A stretch of 64,000 bases of DNA. Source: Enemella evansiae. Lineage in GTDB: Bacteria; Pseudomonadota; Alphaproteobacteria; Rhodobacterales; Rhodobacteraceae. The notes beneath the pieces were generated by a model. The model searched no databases. It was given only the letters and a program-made list of their open reading frames with translations, and was not told the DNA's origin. The DNA is taken from assembly GCA_017255395.1 (NCBI GenBank), contig JAFKDC010000003.1:1-64000 (forward strand), written 5' to 3'. Numbering within the stretch: position 1 is the first letter of the stretch; every line of letters starts with the position of its first letter. Shown here piece after piece: positions 34,644-46,737 of this stretch. The position numbers and the translations under genes were made by a program.

Positions 34644-34931
34644 ATGGATCCCGCCGCACTCGGCCAGTTCGTCCCGCTTATCCTGATTTTCGTCATCATG
34701 TGGTTCCTGCTGATCCGTCCCCAGCAGAAGAAGATCAAGGACCACCAGAAAATGGTCGAGGCGCTGCGCCGGGGCGATCAGGTGGTGACCCAGGGCGGCA
34801 TCATCGGCAAGGTGTCGAAGGTCAAGGACAACAACGAGATCGAGGTCGAGGTCGCCGAGGGCGTGCGCCTCCGCGTGGTCAAGTCGACCGTCGCGCAGGT
34901 TCTTTCAAAGACCGAGCCCGCCGAGGGCTGA
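34644..34931 (+). CDS. yajC: Preprotein translocase subunit YajC
   Basis: A 95-aa accessory subunit of SecDF-YajC. One N-terminal membrane span (LGQFVPLILIFVIMWFLLIRPQQKK) and the cytoplasmic domain with GDQVVTQGGIIGKV are typical. It is 58 bp upstream of secD. Complete. Confidence 0.95.
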   Translation: MDPAALGQFVPLILIFVIMWFLLIRPQQKKIKDHQKMVEALRRGDQVVTQGGIIGKVSKVKDNNEIEVEVAEGVRLRVVKSTVAQVLSKTEPAEG

Positions 34932-34989
34932 GGCCCTTTCGCGGACCTGCCCAAGCCTAGCCCGAGACCTGCCCGAAAAGGGGCCTTCG

Positions 34990-36651
34990 ATGCTGCAAAT
35001 CGACTCCTGGAAGCGCGTGCTGATCTGGTCGACCCTTGTGGTCGGGATCGCCTTTGCCGCGCCCAACCTGTTCTATGGCCGTGTCGAGGGCCACAATGAC
35101 GCGGTGAAGGCCATCGAGGCCGGCGCCGACACCTCGGAGAACCGCGAGGCGGCTTCGGCCTGGCCTTCGTGGCTGCCGTCGGGGCTGGTCAACCTCGGGC
35201 TCGACCTGAGGGGCGGCGCGCATCTTCTGGCCGAGGTGAAGGTCTCGGACGTCTATGCCGCGCGGATGGAGTCGCTTTGGCCCGAGGTGCGCGACGTCCT
35301 GCGGGACGAGCGCGCCACGGTCGGCACCATCCGCCTTCAGGACGGGCCGCCCGACGAGTTGCGCGTGCGCATCTCGGAGCCAGAGGGCATGGAGCGCGCT
35401 ATCGAACTGGTGCGCGGGCTGTCCACCCCGGTGGTTTCGCTGACCGGGCAGGGCACGCGCGACATCGAGGTTTCGGGTGACGGGTCGGACCTTGTCGTCA
35501 CCCTGTCCGAGGCAGAGCGGCAGGCCATCGACGAACGCACCCTGCAACAGACGCTGGAGATCGTGCGCCGCCGGATCGACGAGGTCGGCACGCGCGAACC
35601 CACGATCCAGCGGCAGGGCGGCGACCGTGTGCTGATCCAGGTGCCGGGGCTGGGCTCTGCTCAGGAACTCAAGGACCTGATCGGCACCACCGCGCAGCTG
35701 ACCTTCCAGCCGGTGGTCAGCCGTACCGGCAGCGCAAACGACAATCCCGGCGTCGGCAACGAAGTTGTGCCCTCGCTGGACGAAGAGGGCGTCTATTACA
35801 TCCTCGAACAGGCCCCCGTCGTCACCGGCGAGGAACTGGTCGACGCGCGCCCCGACTTCGACCAGAACGGGCGCCCGGCGGTCTCTTTCCGCTTCAACCC
35901 CTCGGGCGGGCGCAAGTTCGGCGATTACACGGCGGCCAATATCGGCAGCCCCTTCGCCATCGTGCTCGACAACGAGGTGATCTCGGCCCCGGTCATCCAG
36001 AGCCATATCTCGGGCGGGTCGGGCATCATCACCGGCAATTTCACCGTCGAGGAATCGACGAACCTTGCGGTGCTGCTGCGCGCGGGCGCGCTGCCCGCCG
36101 GGCTCGACTTCCTCGAAGAGCGCACCATCGGCCCGGAACTGGGGCAGGACAGCATCGACGCGGGCAAGATCGCCACCATGGTGGCCTTCGCGGCGGTGCT
36201 GGTTTTCATGGTGCTCAGCTACGGGCTATTCGGGCTGTTTGCCAATATCGCGCTGATCCTGAACATCGGCCTTCTGTTCGGCTTCCTGTCCAGTTTCGGC
36301 GCCACGCTGACCCTGCCGGGGATCGCCGGTATCGTGCTGACGGTCGGCATGGCGGTGGACGCCAACGTGCTGGTCTTCGAGCGGATCCGCGAGGAACTGA
36401 AGACCGCGCGCGGCCCGGCCCGCGCCATCGAACTGGGCTATGAAAAGGCGCTCTCGGCCATTGTCGACGCCAATATCACCACCTTCATCACCGCCGTGAT
36501 CCTGTATGTCATGGGTGCCGGTCCGGTGCGCGGCTTTGCCGTGACACTGGGCGTGGGCATCCTGACCTCGGTCTTCACGGCGATCTTCGTGACGCGGCTG
36601 CTGATCGTGATGTGGTTCGAACGCCGCCGCCCCAAGACGATCGAGGTGTGA
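34990..36651 (+). CDS. secD: Protein-export membrane protein SecD
   Basis: A 553-aa RND-fold subunit that uses proton-motive force to complete protein export. An N-terminal span is followed by the LGLDLRGGAHLL motif, a large periplasmic domain with VRRRIDEVGTREPTIQRQGGDRVLIQVPG, and five C-terminal spans with MAVDANVLVFERIREEL, where Asp is the proton-pathway residue. secF starts 1 bp after its stop. Confidence 0.97.
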   Translation: MLQIDSWKRVLIWSTLVVGIAFAAPNLFYGRVEGHNDAVKAIEAGADTSENREAASAWPSWLPSGLVNLGLDLRGGAHLLAEVKVSDVYAARMESLWPEVRDVLRDERATVGTIRLQDGPPDELRVRISEPEGMERAIELVRGLSTPVVSLTGQGTRDIEVSGDGSDLVVTLSEAERQAIDERTLQQTLEIVRRRIDEVGTREPTIQRQGGDRVLIQVPGLGSAQELKDLIGTTAQLTFQPVVSRTGSANDNPGVGNEVVPSLDEEGVYYILEQAPVVTGEELVDARPDFDQNGRPAVSFRFNPSGGRKFGDYTAANIGSPFAIVLDNEVISAPVIQSHISGGSGIITGNFTVEESTNLAVLLRAGALPAGLDFLEERTIGPELGQDSIDAGKIATMVAFAAVLVFMVLSYGLFGLFANIALILNIGLLFGFLSSFGATLTLPGIAGIVLTVGMAVDANVLVFERIREELKTARGPARAIELGYEKALSAIVDANITTFITAVILYVMGAGPVRGFAVTLGVGILTSVFTAIFVTRLLIVMWFERRRPKTIEV

Positions 36652-36652
36652 G

Positions 36653-37621
36653 ATGCGACTGAGACTGGTTCCCGAGACAACGAACTGGAACTTCTTCGGC
36701 CGCCCGACGCTGTGGCTGGGCATCTCGGTGGTGATGATCGTCATGGCGCTGGTCAGCTTCGGCCTGCGGGGCCTGAACTACGGCATCGACTTCCAGGGCG
36801 GCACCACGATCCGCACCGAAAGCGCGCAGCCGGTGGACGTGGGCGCCTACCGCGACGCGCTGGCCGCGCTGGAGCTTGGCGACGTGGTGATCTCCGAGGT
36901 CTACGACCCCAATTTCGGCCCCGAGCAGAACGTCGCCATGGTCCGCATTCAGGCGCAGGACGGCGAGGAAGCGGTCAGCGCCGAGGTCATCGAGACGGCC
37001 CGCACGGCGCTTCAGGGCGTGGCCGGGGACATCCGCTTCGTTTCGGTCGAATCGGTTGGGCCGAAAGTGTCGGGAGAGCTGATCCAGACCGCTGCCATCG
37101 CCGTGGCGCTGGCCATCGCGACGGTGCTGATCTACATCTGGCTGCGCTTCGAATGGCAGTTCGCGCTGGGGGCGGTGGTCGCGCTGGTGCATGACGTGGT
37201 GCTGACCATCGGCATCTTCTCCGAGGTCGGCATCCGCTTCGACCTGTCGATCATCGCGGCGCTGCTGACCATCGTGGGCTATTCGCTGAACGACACGGTG
37301 GTGGTCTTCGACCGGGTGCGCGAGAACCTGATCAAGTACAAGTCCAAGGACCTCAAGGAGGTGCTGAACCTCTCGATCAACGAGACCCTCAGCCGGACCT
37401 TCATGACCTCCTTCACCACGCTGATCGCGCTGATCTCGCTCTTCGTGCTGGGCGGCGACGTGATCCGGGGCTTTGTCTTCGCAATGATCTGGGGCGTCGT
37501 GGTCGGCACCTATTCGTCGATCTTCGTGGCTTCGATCATCCTGCTGAAGCTGGGGGTCAAGCGCGACTGGACGACGCCTCCGGGCCAGCAGGGCAACCAG
37601 TTCGGGAACATCGATGCCTGA
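36653..37621 (+). CDS. secF: Protein-export membrane protein SecF
   Basis: A 322-aa partner of SecD with six spans. Conserved elements: LNYGIDFQGGT near residue 42, VGPKVSGELI, and GYSLNDTVVVFDRVREN with the functional Asp. The stop overlaps the start of the next gene by 8 bp. Confidence 0.97.
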   Translation: MRLRLVPETTNWNFFGRPTLWLGISVVMIVMALVSFGLRGLNYGIDFQGGTTIRTESAQPVDVGAYRDALAALELGDVVISEVYDPNFGPEQNVAMVRIQAQDGEEAVSAEVIETARTALQGVAGDIRFVSVESVGPKVSGELIQTAAIAVALAIATVLIYIWLRFEWQFALGAVVALVHDVVLTIGIFSEVGIRFDLSIIAALLTIVGYSLNDTVVVFDRVRENLIKYKSKDLKEVLNLSINETLSRTFMTSFTTLIALISLFVLGGDVIRGFVFAMIWGVVVGTYSSIFVASIILLKLGVKRDWTTPPGQQGNQFGNIDA

Positions 37622-38057
37622 CCTCTGGGCCAGCCTCCTCGGAACAGGGGGGCTGGCCTTGCTGGGACCGGCAGCCTTCGCCGCGGGGCTGGTGCGCGGC
37701 TTTTCCGGCTTTGGCACTGCGCTGGTGTTCCTGCCGGTCGCGGCGCAGATCCTGTCGCCCTTCGGGGCGATCCTCGCCCTGATCTTCATGGAGCTGCCGG
37801 CACCGCTGCCGAACCTGAGACGGGCCTGGGCCTCGGTCGAAGGGCCCGACCTGCTGGCGCGGCTGACCTTGTCGGGTTTCCTGCTGCTGCCGGTGGGGAT
37901 CTGGGTGCTGACCCGTGTGCCGCCAGAGCTTTTTCGCATGATCGTCTGCCGCCTTGCGCTGGCCATGCTGGCGGCGCTGGTGGCCGGGTTGCGCTGGTGT
38001 CGCCGCGCGCGGTGCCGGGGATCGGCGGCCTTGTCGGGCCTGCCGGTCTGGGGCTAG
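37614..38057 (+). pseudogene. Truncated TauE/SafE family permease
   Basis: A 147-aa reading frame with the N-terminal half of a TauE/SafE sulfite/sulfonate exporter: LVRGFSGFGTALVFLPVAAQ is the family signature, followed by three more hydrophobic segments. The family is about 240-260 aa. The frame breaks after LVAGLRW; the last 20 residues are non-hydrophobic, while the minus-one frame continues with SPRAVPGIGGLVGPAGLG, as expected for the linker to the second half. The second half is then missing, with the next gene starting 9 bp on. It overlaps secF by 8 bp. It is probably a decayed gene. Confidence 0.7.
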
Positions 38058-38066
38058 GGTGCCGCC

Positions 38067-38420
38067 ATGCGACTGAACGAGATCACCTACGAGGATGCGG
38101 CCCCGGTCGAGGGCTATGGCCCCGGCTTCTTCCGGGTCTCGGGGCAGGTCCACGAGGGGCCGATGCTGCTGTGGGCGCGCGGCAAGGCGTCCTGGGGCGG
38201 GCTGTCCGATGCGGCCAGCCTGCTGACGCTGGCGGGCCATGTGGATGTCCTGTTCATCGGGGTCGGGGCCGAGATGGCCTATCTGCCGGGCGCGCTGCGC
38301 GCCGCGCTGGACGAGGCCGGGCTTGGGGTGGAGGTGATGACCTCGCCCTCGGCCTGCCGGACCTACAATGTGCTGCTGTCCGAAGGGCGCAGGGTTGCGC
38401 TGGCGGTGCTTCCGGTCTGA
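38067..38420 (+). CDS. Mth938-type domain protein (DUF498)
   Basis: A 117-aa protein with the Mth938/NDUFAF3-like fold: FFRVSGQVHEGPMLLW, HVDVLFIGVGAEMAYLP and the end SPSACRTYNVLLSEGRRVALAVLPV. Eukaryotic relatives assist respiratory complex I assembly, and alphaproteobacterial members are commonly linked to secDF. Its cellular role here is not known. Confidence 0.88.
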   Translation: MRLNEITYEDAAPVEGYGPGFFRVSGQVHEGPMLLWARGKASWGGLSDAASLLTLAGHVDVLFIGVGAEMAYLPGALRAALDEAGLGVEVMTSPSACRTYNVLLSEGRRVALAVLPV

Positions 38421-38449
38421 CGCTGCGTCGATCGGCCAACGGGCTTTTC

Positions 38450-38478
38450 GAGTATTTTTCCAGAGAAGAAGCAGGGGG
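38450..38478 (+). repeat. Dispersed intergenic hairpin element, copy C (partial)
   Basis: Only the right part is present: GAGTATTTTTC followed by AGAGAAGAAGCAGGGGG. The GC hairpin is missing. It lies between the Mth938 gene and ccmA. Confidence 0.55.
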
Positions 38479-38556
38479 TTGCGCGTGATTCTTGACGTGG
38501 GGCGCCCGGCGGCGAAGGGGCTGGTCTGGCCGCCGGGCTTGGGCTAACCCTTGGGC

Positions 38557-39171
38557 ATGGATTTGATCGCGACGGATCTGGGTGTGGCGCGCGGCGGCGT
38601 GCCGGTGCTGGAGGGGGTGGGCTTCGTGCTGCGCCCGGGCCGGGCGCTGGTGCTGCGCGGGCCGAACGGCGCCGGGAAGACGACGCTGTTGCGCACCATC
38701 GCCGGGTTGCAGCCGCCGCTGTCGGGGCGGATCGAGGGTGCCGGGGAGCGGGTGGCCTATGCGGCGCATTCCGACGGCCTGAAGGCGATGCTGACGGTCG
38801 CGGAGAACCTGCGCTTCTGGTCGCGGGTTTTCGGGACCAAGGGCATCGGAGCGGCGCTGGAAGGGTTCGACCTGACCGGCCTGAGCGACCGGCTGGCGGG
38901 GAGCCTGTCGGCCGGGCAGAAGCGGCGGCTGGGGCTGGCGCGGATGGCGGTCACGGGGCGGCCCGTCTGGGTGCTGGACGAGCCGACCGTATCGCTGGAT
39001 GCGGGCTCGGTTGTGCTGTTTGCCGAGGCGGTGCGGCGGCATCTGGCGGAGGGCGGATCGGCGCTGATGGCCACGCATATCGATCTTGGGCTGGCCGAGG
39101 CCGCGGTGCTGGACGTGGCGCCCTTCCGCGCCCGCCCCGGGGTTGCCGCGGAAGACGAGGCCTTCCTGTGA
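38557..39171 (+). CDS. ccmA: Cytochrome c biogenesis ATP-binding protein CcmA
   Basis: A 204-aa ABC ATPase of the haem-handling CcmABCD complex (System I maturation). Walker A is GPNGAGKTT, the signature is LSAGQKRR, and Walker B is VWVLDEP. Start 38557 (MDLIATDLG) is preferred over a TTG six bases upstream. The stop overlaps ccmB by 4 bp. Confidence 0.94.
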   Translation: MDLIATDLGVARGGVPVLEGVGFVLRPGRALVLRGPNGAGKTTLLRTIAGLQPPLSGRIEGAGERVAYAAHSDGLKAMLTVAENLRFWSRVFGTKGIGAALEGFDLTGLSDRLAGSLSAGQKRRLGLARMAVTGRPVWVLDEPTVSLDAGSVVLFAEAVRRHLAEGGSALMATHIDLGLAEAAVLDVAPFRARPGVAAEDEAFL

Positions 39172-39824
39172 TCGCGTTGCTGTCGCGGGATCTGGCACTG
39201 GCGGTGCGGGCGGGCGGTGGGTTCGGCCTTGGGCTGGCCTTCTTCCTGATCGTCACGGTTCTGGTGCCCTTCGGGGTCGGGCCCGAGACCGCGCTTCTGG
39301 CGCGGATCGCGCCCGGGGTCCTGTGGATCGGGGCGCTGCTGGCCTGCCTGCTGTCGCTGGACCGCATCCTTGCGCTGGACTGGGAGGACGGCTCTCTCGA
39401 CCTTCTGGCGACGGCGCCGCTGCCGATGGAGGGGATCGTCACCGTCAAGGCGCTGGCGCACTGGATCACCACCGGCCTGCCGCTGGTGCTGGCGGCGCCG
39501 GTGCTGGGGGTGCTGCTGAGCCTGCCGGTCGAGGGATACCTCTGGGTCTTCCTGTCGCTGGCGCTGGGAACCCCGGCGTTGTCGGTGATCGGTACCTTCG
39601 GCGCGGCGCTGACCGTCGGGCTGAAGCGCGGCGGGCTCTTGATGTCGCTTCTGGTGCTGCCGCTTTACGTGCCGACGCTGATCTTCGGCGCAGAGGTGGC
39701 GCGGCGCGGGGCCGAGGGGCTGGCGGTCTCTGCCCCGCTGGCGATGCTGGCGGGGATCAGCTGCGGCGTCATCGCGGTGCTGCCCTTTGCCAGCGCCGCC
39801 GTGCTGCGGATCAACCTTCGCTAG
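39168..39824 (+). CDS. ccmB: Haem exporter permease CcmB
   Basis: A 218-aa membrane protein with six hydrophobic segments. Conserved CcmB features: an N-terminal [32 protein letters not shown] and [14 protein letters not shown] start overlapping the ccmA stop (GTGA). It forms the CcmABC complex. Confidence 0.94.
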   Translation: MIALLSRDLALAVRAGGGFGLGLAFFLIVTVLVPFGVGPETALLARIAPGVLWIGALLACLLSLDRILALDWEDGSLDLLATAPLPMEGIVTVKALAHWITTGLPLVLAAPVLGVLLSLPVEGYLWVFLSLALGTPALSVIGTFGAALTVGLKRGGLLMSLLVLPLYVPTLIFGAEVARRGAEGLAVSAPLAMLAGISCGVIAVLPFASAAVLRINLR

Positions 39825-39930
39825 CGGCCGGGACGGGCGCGGTCTCTGCGACCTTGGGGGCGGGCCGGGGATGTTGCCTCTCACCGAGAATTGAGGTGTA
39901 TGGGGAGGCGCGACCGCAGTAGGAAAAGTC

Positions 39931-40677
39931 ATGTCGATCTGGGACTACGCCAATCCTGTGAAGTTCATCCGCACCGCGGACCACATCCTGCCCTGGGTGT
40001 CCGGTGCGGCGCTGCTGTGCCTTGTCACGGGGCTTGTCTGGGGCTTCTTCTTCACGCCCGACGATTTCCGGCAGGGGTCCACCGTCAAGATCATCTACCT
40101 GCATGTGCCCGCCGCGCTGATGGCGATCAACGCCTGGCTGATGATGCTGGTGGCCTCGCTGATCTGGATCGTGCGGCGCCATCACGTCAGCGCGCTGGCG
40201 GCGCGGGCCGCCGCCCCGATCGGCGCCGTCATGACCGTTATCGCCCTGGCGACCGGCGCGATCTGGGGGCAGCCCATGTGGGGCACCTGGTGGGCCTGGG
40301 ATCCGCGGCTGACCTCCTTCCTGATCCTGTTCCTGTTCTACCTCGGCTATATCGCCCTGTGGGAAGCCATCGAGAGCGACGACACGGCGGCGGACCTGAC
40401 CGCGATCCTCTGCCTCGTCGGCTCTGTCTTCGCGGTGCTCAGCCGCTACGCGGTGAACTTCTGGAACCAGGGGCTGCACCAGGGCGCCAGCGTGATGCGC
40501 GCGGGCGCCATCGCGGGGGACACCGAAGAGCGCGTGTCGAATGTCTTTGCGGTGCCGCTGTTCGTCTGCATCGCGGGCTTCGTGCTGCTCTTCGTGGCGC
40601 TGGTCCTGTTGCGGACACAGACCGAGATCCGCGCCCGCCGGACGCGGGCGCTGCTGGCGCGGGAGCGGGTGGCATGA
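39931..40677 (+). CDS. ccmC: Haem-handling protein CcmC
   Basis: A 248-aa member of the haem handling protein family that loads haem onto CcmE. Six spans and the WWAWDPRLTS WWD-type tryptophan-rich motif (GTWWAWDPRLT) are present with flanking His (LHVPAALMA and GLHQGAS). The gene follows ccmB by 106 bp and overlaps ccmD by 4 bp. Confidence 0.95.
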   Translation: MSIWDYANPVKFIRTADHILPWVSGAALLCLVTGLVWGFFFTPDDFRQGSTVKIIYLHVPAALMAINAWLMMLVASLIWIVRRHHVSALAARAAAPIGAVMTVIALATGAIWGQPMWGTWWAWDPRLTSFLILFLFYLGYIALWEAIESDDTAADLTAILCLVGSVFAVLSRYAVNFWNQGLHQGASVMRAGAIAGDTEERVSNVFAVPLFVCIAGFVLLFVALVLLRTQTEIRARRTRALLARERVA

Positions 40678-40829
40678 TGCCGGAACTGGGGAAATACGCG
40701 GTTGCGGTGCTGTCCAGCTATGCCGTCTCGCTGGGGCTGATCCTTGCGCTGGTGGCGCTGACGCTGCGGCGCGCGCGGCGCGTGCGGGCGGATCTGGAGA
40801 AGGTCGAGGAAAGGGTGAAGCGTGGCTAG
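40674..40829 (+). CDS. ccmD: Cytochrome c maturation protein CcmD
   Basis: A 51-aa single-span protein (YAVAVLSSYAVSLGLILALVALTL) with a basic cytoplasmic end (RRARRVRADLEKVEERVK), as expected for CcmD, which helps release haem-loaded CcmE. It overlaps ccmC by 4 bp and ccmG by 8 bp. Size and position support the call. Confidence 0.9.
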   Translation: MMPELGKYAVAVLSSYAVSLGLILALVALTLRRARRVRADLEKVEERVKRG

Positions 40830-41367
40830 GATTCCGGTCTTGATGATAGTGCCGCCGCTGGTCTTCGGTGCCTTCGGCTTCATGGCCTGGATGGGGCTGG
40901 GGCGCGAAGGCGCGAACGAGCTGGAAAGCGTCTTCGAAGGCCGTCCGGCCCCGGCGATGACCGATGTGGCGCTGCCGGGCTATCCCGCGATCACGCCCGC
41001 CGATCTGGCGGCGGGAGAGATCACGCTGGTGAACTTCTGGGCCTCGTGGTGCCCGCCCTGCCGCGCCGAACACCCCGAGCTGAAGCGGCTGGCGGAAAGC
41101 GGCGTGCGGCTGGTGGGCGTGAACTTCAAGGATCAGGAGAAGACCGCGAAGACCTACCTGGAAAACGACGGAAACCCCTTCCTTGCGGTGGCCTTCGATC
41201 CGGCGGGTCGGACGGCGATCGACTGGGGGGTGACGGCGCCGCCAGAGACCTTCATCCTCGATGGCTCGGGTACGGTGCTGTTCAAGTTCGTCGGGCCACT
41301 GATCGGCACCGACTTTGAGCAGCGCTTCGTCCCGGCGCTTGAAAAGGCCCTGGCGGCAGAGGAATAG
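40822..41367 (+). CDS. ccmG: Thiol:disulfide interchange protein CcmG/DsbE
   Basis: A 181-aa membrane-anchored thioredoxin that keeps apocytochrome c thiols reduced. One N-terminal span is followed by a thioredoxin domain with active site WCPPC in NFWASWCPPCRAEHP and a cis-Pro in TAPPETFILD. The GTG start at 40822 overlaps ccmD. Last gene of the ccmABCDG operon; ccmE, F and H are elsewhere. Confidence 0.94.
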   Translation: MARIPVLMIVPPLVFGAFGFMAWMGLGREGANELESVFEGRPAPAMTDVALPGYPAITPADLAAGEITLVNFWASWCPPCRAEHPELKRLAESGVRLVGVNFKDQEKTAKTYLENDGNPFLAVAFDPAGRTAIDWGVTAPPETFILDGSGTVLFKFVGPLIGTDFEQRFVPALEKALAAEE

Positions 41368-41452
41368 CGGCGGGTGGCCAGATGACGGGGCGGGGCGCAG
41401 GGCCACGCCCGGGGGGCTGCGGGACCGCCTGCGACGGACCCGCAAGCCGGGG

Positions 41453-41587
41453 TCAGAGGTCGCAACGCTCTGACACCTCCATGGTTGTGGCGCAGCTGTG
41501 TTGTTCCGGCTGATGGGCGCTTGCGTAGGCCCCGAACATGGCCAGCAGCAAGAGGGCGCCGGCCTGCACGACTGTGATGAGTTTCAT
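41453..41587 (-). CDS. 44-aa secreted peptide, unknown
   Basis: MKLITVVQAGALLLLAMFGAYASAH has a signal peptide; the mature 20 residues carry two Cys (HSCATTMEVSERCDL) and His. A weak ACGAGGCG ribosome-binding site precedes it. It resembles in design the 51-aa secreted protein near purB. Not recognised. Confidence 0.5.
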   Translation of the reverse strand: MKLITVVQAGALLLLAMFGAYASAHQPEQHSCATTMEVSERCDL

Positions 41588-42102
41588 GAATACGCCTCGT
41601 GTTTTCTTATTCTTTGTAGCTGTGGATTTGGATCGCGAAATGGAAGGGCGGCAAGGGGCTTTGTCGAAGGACAGAGGGGCCATGGTGAAATCCTGCGCAG
41701 GTGTATGCCGGTTGCCGTCGAATTCGGCGCGAAATCGCCGGACCGTTTCGGGAAACCCGTTCGGCTTGAAAGAATATTAGGAAATGACTGAAGCCAGCGC
41801 AGGTCTGGAAAACCCGGCCTGAGTGTCAGGGGGCGGGAAGGCGAGTCGGTGCCTCCGGCGGAGCGACGGGATGGCGGCCCCACCACGGTCGGCGCCGGGG
41901 CCCGCCCTTGGGGTTCAAGAACGCGCTGATTCCGGCTGCGACGTCAGGGGGAGGGTACTGTGGCGCACGGTGTGCCGGCAGAACAGAGATGGCCCGTCCC
42001 TCCGCAGAAGGGCCAGCGCGTTGGGTGACCCAGCCTGACCCCGGGCGTTGCGTTCCTCGCACGGACCGCAGGCATAGCGATGGCGGCCTGCGGCGTCCGG
42101 GC
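41588..42102. other. Gene-free stretch between ccmG side and haloperoxidase gene
   Basis: These 515 bp hold no supported gene. Open frames are GC shadows without ribosome-binding sites. The left 150 bp next to the 44-aa gene are its likely promoter. I see no clear terminator with a T-run for the haloperoxidase gene. Confidence 0.45.
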
Positions 42103-43491
42103 TTACCCCAGTCGCGGCAGGGCGGTGTCGAAGACCGTGTCGGCGATCAGGCGGCCGATGCGCAGACCCTCGGTGTTGTCCGCCTCCCAGTGGATGCCGC
42201 CGTATTCGCGGCTGGCGCCCGCCTCTTCGGCGGCCTGGCTCAGGCTGGTGAAAGAGCGCCGCACGCCCTTCAGTTGCATCGGCCAGTTCACCAAGTCCGG
42301 CGCGTAGCCGGTGAAGGAAACCATGTCCGTGTCCAGCAGATGCGCCAGCATTCGCGCCGAGGCGCCCGAGAAGGTCGAATGCCCCGAGGTGTAGGCGGGG
42401 AAGGGCGGCGTGGGGATCAGGGTCTGCCAATCCGGGTCGTGGAAGCGGGCGAACCTGTCCTGCGGCAGGACCGTGGTGCGGATCGCGGTTTCCGGGCGCA
42501 ACACGTCCATGTCGAACTTGCAGTCCCATGTCACGATGGCCGCGTCGGCCTGACTGAGGCTGATCAGCGCCATGAAGCGCGCCTGATCCACGAGGTCGAG
42601 CGACTGCCGTTGCAGCAGGTCCATGGCGATGATCTGCCAGTGGCCCGGCGGGGTCGCGCCGCGCGGGCCGTCCTCCCAGAAGAAGGCGATCTCGGCCTGA
42701 TCGCGGGTGCGGTACTCGCTGGTGGCGCCGCCCCACAGGAAGACCTTTTCCAGCTGGCGCAGGAATTCGCGGCTGTCCTGTCGCGGGAAGGGGCGGGGGC
42801 GGAAGTCGCGGGCGTTGCCGACCACAAAGGGCTGGATCTTGCCCCAGCCGGGCAGCAGCGGCGGGCCGTATTGCTTGAAGGTCGGGCCGTTCTCGGCGGC
42901 GAAGAAGGGGCCGGTGGGTTGCCATGCCATCGGGCCTTCGAGCTTGCCGTAGAGCAGCCCGCGCGAGGCGTCGGTGCCGTCGCCGGCGCGCTCGGCCAGC
43001 ACCGCCCAGGCCACGGCGGTGCCCCATGCCACGCCGTTGGACTTGGCCTCGCCATCCGGCAGCCCCGCGAGAAAGGCCTCCAGCGCGCAATTGTCCTGTT
43101 GGAACAGCGCCTTCAGCACGGTCGAGACGGCGGCGCCATAGGCGACCTGCGGGTCCACCGGCGCGGGCGGTTCCGGCAGGCTGACGGGGCTGGCGTAGCG
43201 CGGCGACAGCCCGTTTACTGCGGCAAAGCCCGCAAGGTGGCCGATGGCGAAGGCGCGGGTGGCGGGCGGCGGCGGGGTCGCGGTGTCGCGCACCGCCTGC
43301 ACCAGCGCATCGGACCAGGCCATGACCGGCGTCATGTTGCCCGGCGAAACGACGTCCTCGATGTAAGAGACACGGGCCGCGCAGGCGGTGTCTGCAATGG
43401 CCCGGGGGCTGGCGGCGACGAGTGCTGCGGCGGACAGACCCGCAAGCGCGGCGCGGCGGGTCAGGGGTTTGGACGGCGTGCAAATGGTCAT
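42103..43491 (-). CDS. Tat-exported vanadium-dependent haloperoxidase / PAP2 protein
   Basis: A 462-aa periplasmic or secreted enzyme. A twin-arginine leader (LTRRAALAGLSAAALVAASP) targets it to Tat. The PAP2/vanadate-binding signatures are complete: KFDMDVLRP (K325, R332-P333), TSGHS (S369, G370, H371) and SREYGGIHWEAD (S427-R428...H434). These residues bind vanadate or phosphate. Length suits bacterial vanadium haloperoxidases, which oxidise halides with hydrogen peroxide, but an acid-phosphatase role cannot be excluded. It stands alone, with no neighbour suggesting substrate. Confidence 0.82.
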   Translation of the reverse strand: MTICTPSKPLTRRAALAGLSAAALVAASPRAIADTACAARVSYIEDVVSPGNMTPVMAWSDALVQAVRDTATPPPPATRAFAIGHLAGFAAVNGLSPRYASPVSLPEPPAPVDPQVAYGAAVSTVLKALFQQDNCALEAFLAGLPDGEAKSNGVAWGTAVAWAVLAERAGDGTDASRGLLYGKLEGPMAWQPTGPFFAAENGPTFKQYGPPLLPGWGKIQPFVVGNARDFRPRPFPRQDSREFLRQLEKVFLWGGATSEYRTRDQAEIAFFWEDGPRGATPPGHWQIIAMDLLQRQSLDLVDQARFMALISLSQADAAIVTWDCKFDMDVLRPETAIRTTVLPQDRFARFHDPDWQTLIPTPPFPAYTSGHSTFSGASARMLAHLLDTDMVSFTGYAPDLVNWPMQLKGVRRSFTSLSQAAEEAGASREYGGIHWEADNTEGLRIGRLIADTVFDTALPRLG

Positions 43492-43856
43492 GATATAAAT
43501 CTCCGGTTCAAATTTCCGTTATCTCCGAGTGTTCACAGGAAAATGCAGGCTGGCAAGGGATTTGCGGGCTGGTCCCCGCAGATCCCGTGGCCCGCGCATC
43601 GTTCCCGGAATTGTTTCCCGATAGCGGATGGAATGTGACTGTTCCGGGCGGAAGGCAAGGGTCGGTGCGCGGTGAGTCGGGAAAGCCGGTGCACCCCACC
43701 GGGGGCAATTTTGCGCGGGCCGCGCCGTGCCGGTCCTGCCGGGTCTCAGCCCGGCCTGCGCGCCACCTGAAACCGGGGTCGGCGCGGCGCCGGACAAAGA
43801 AAAACCGCCGGGCGCGTGGGGCGCCCGGCGGTCGGATTGTGTCGGAAGCGGTCGCC
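43492..43856. other. Intergenic region haloperoxidase / acnA
   Basis: In these 365 bp I see the promoter area of the haloperoxidase gene (a locally AT-rich patch at 43487-43530) and the acnA terminator at 43797-43831. No gene is supported. Confidence 0.5.
43797..43831 (-). terminator. Rho-independent terminator of acnA
   Basis: On the minus strand an 11-bp perfect stem (CCGCCGGGCGC / GCGCCCGGCGG, 5-base loop) is followed by TTTTTCTTTG. It starts 26 bp after the acnA stop. Confidence 0.9.
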
Positions 43857-46646
<2,790 letters not shown>

Positions 46647-46737
46647 CTGGATACCTCCGATGGGGTAACGGAATTCAAGGTGTCTGTGCGCCGGGATGGT
46701 GCGCCATGCTGCAGGCGCATTCAAGGGCAATCAGCGA

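Noticed and set aside
41826-42062. Minus-strand 78-aa open frame downstream of the haloperoxidase gene
   Set aside because: Pro/Arg-rich composition and no start signals; typical GC shadow.
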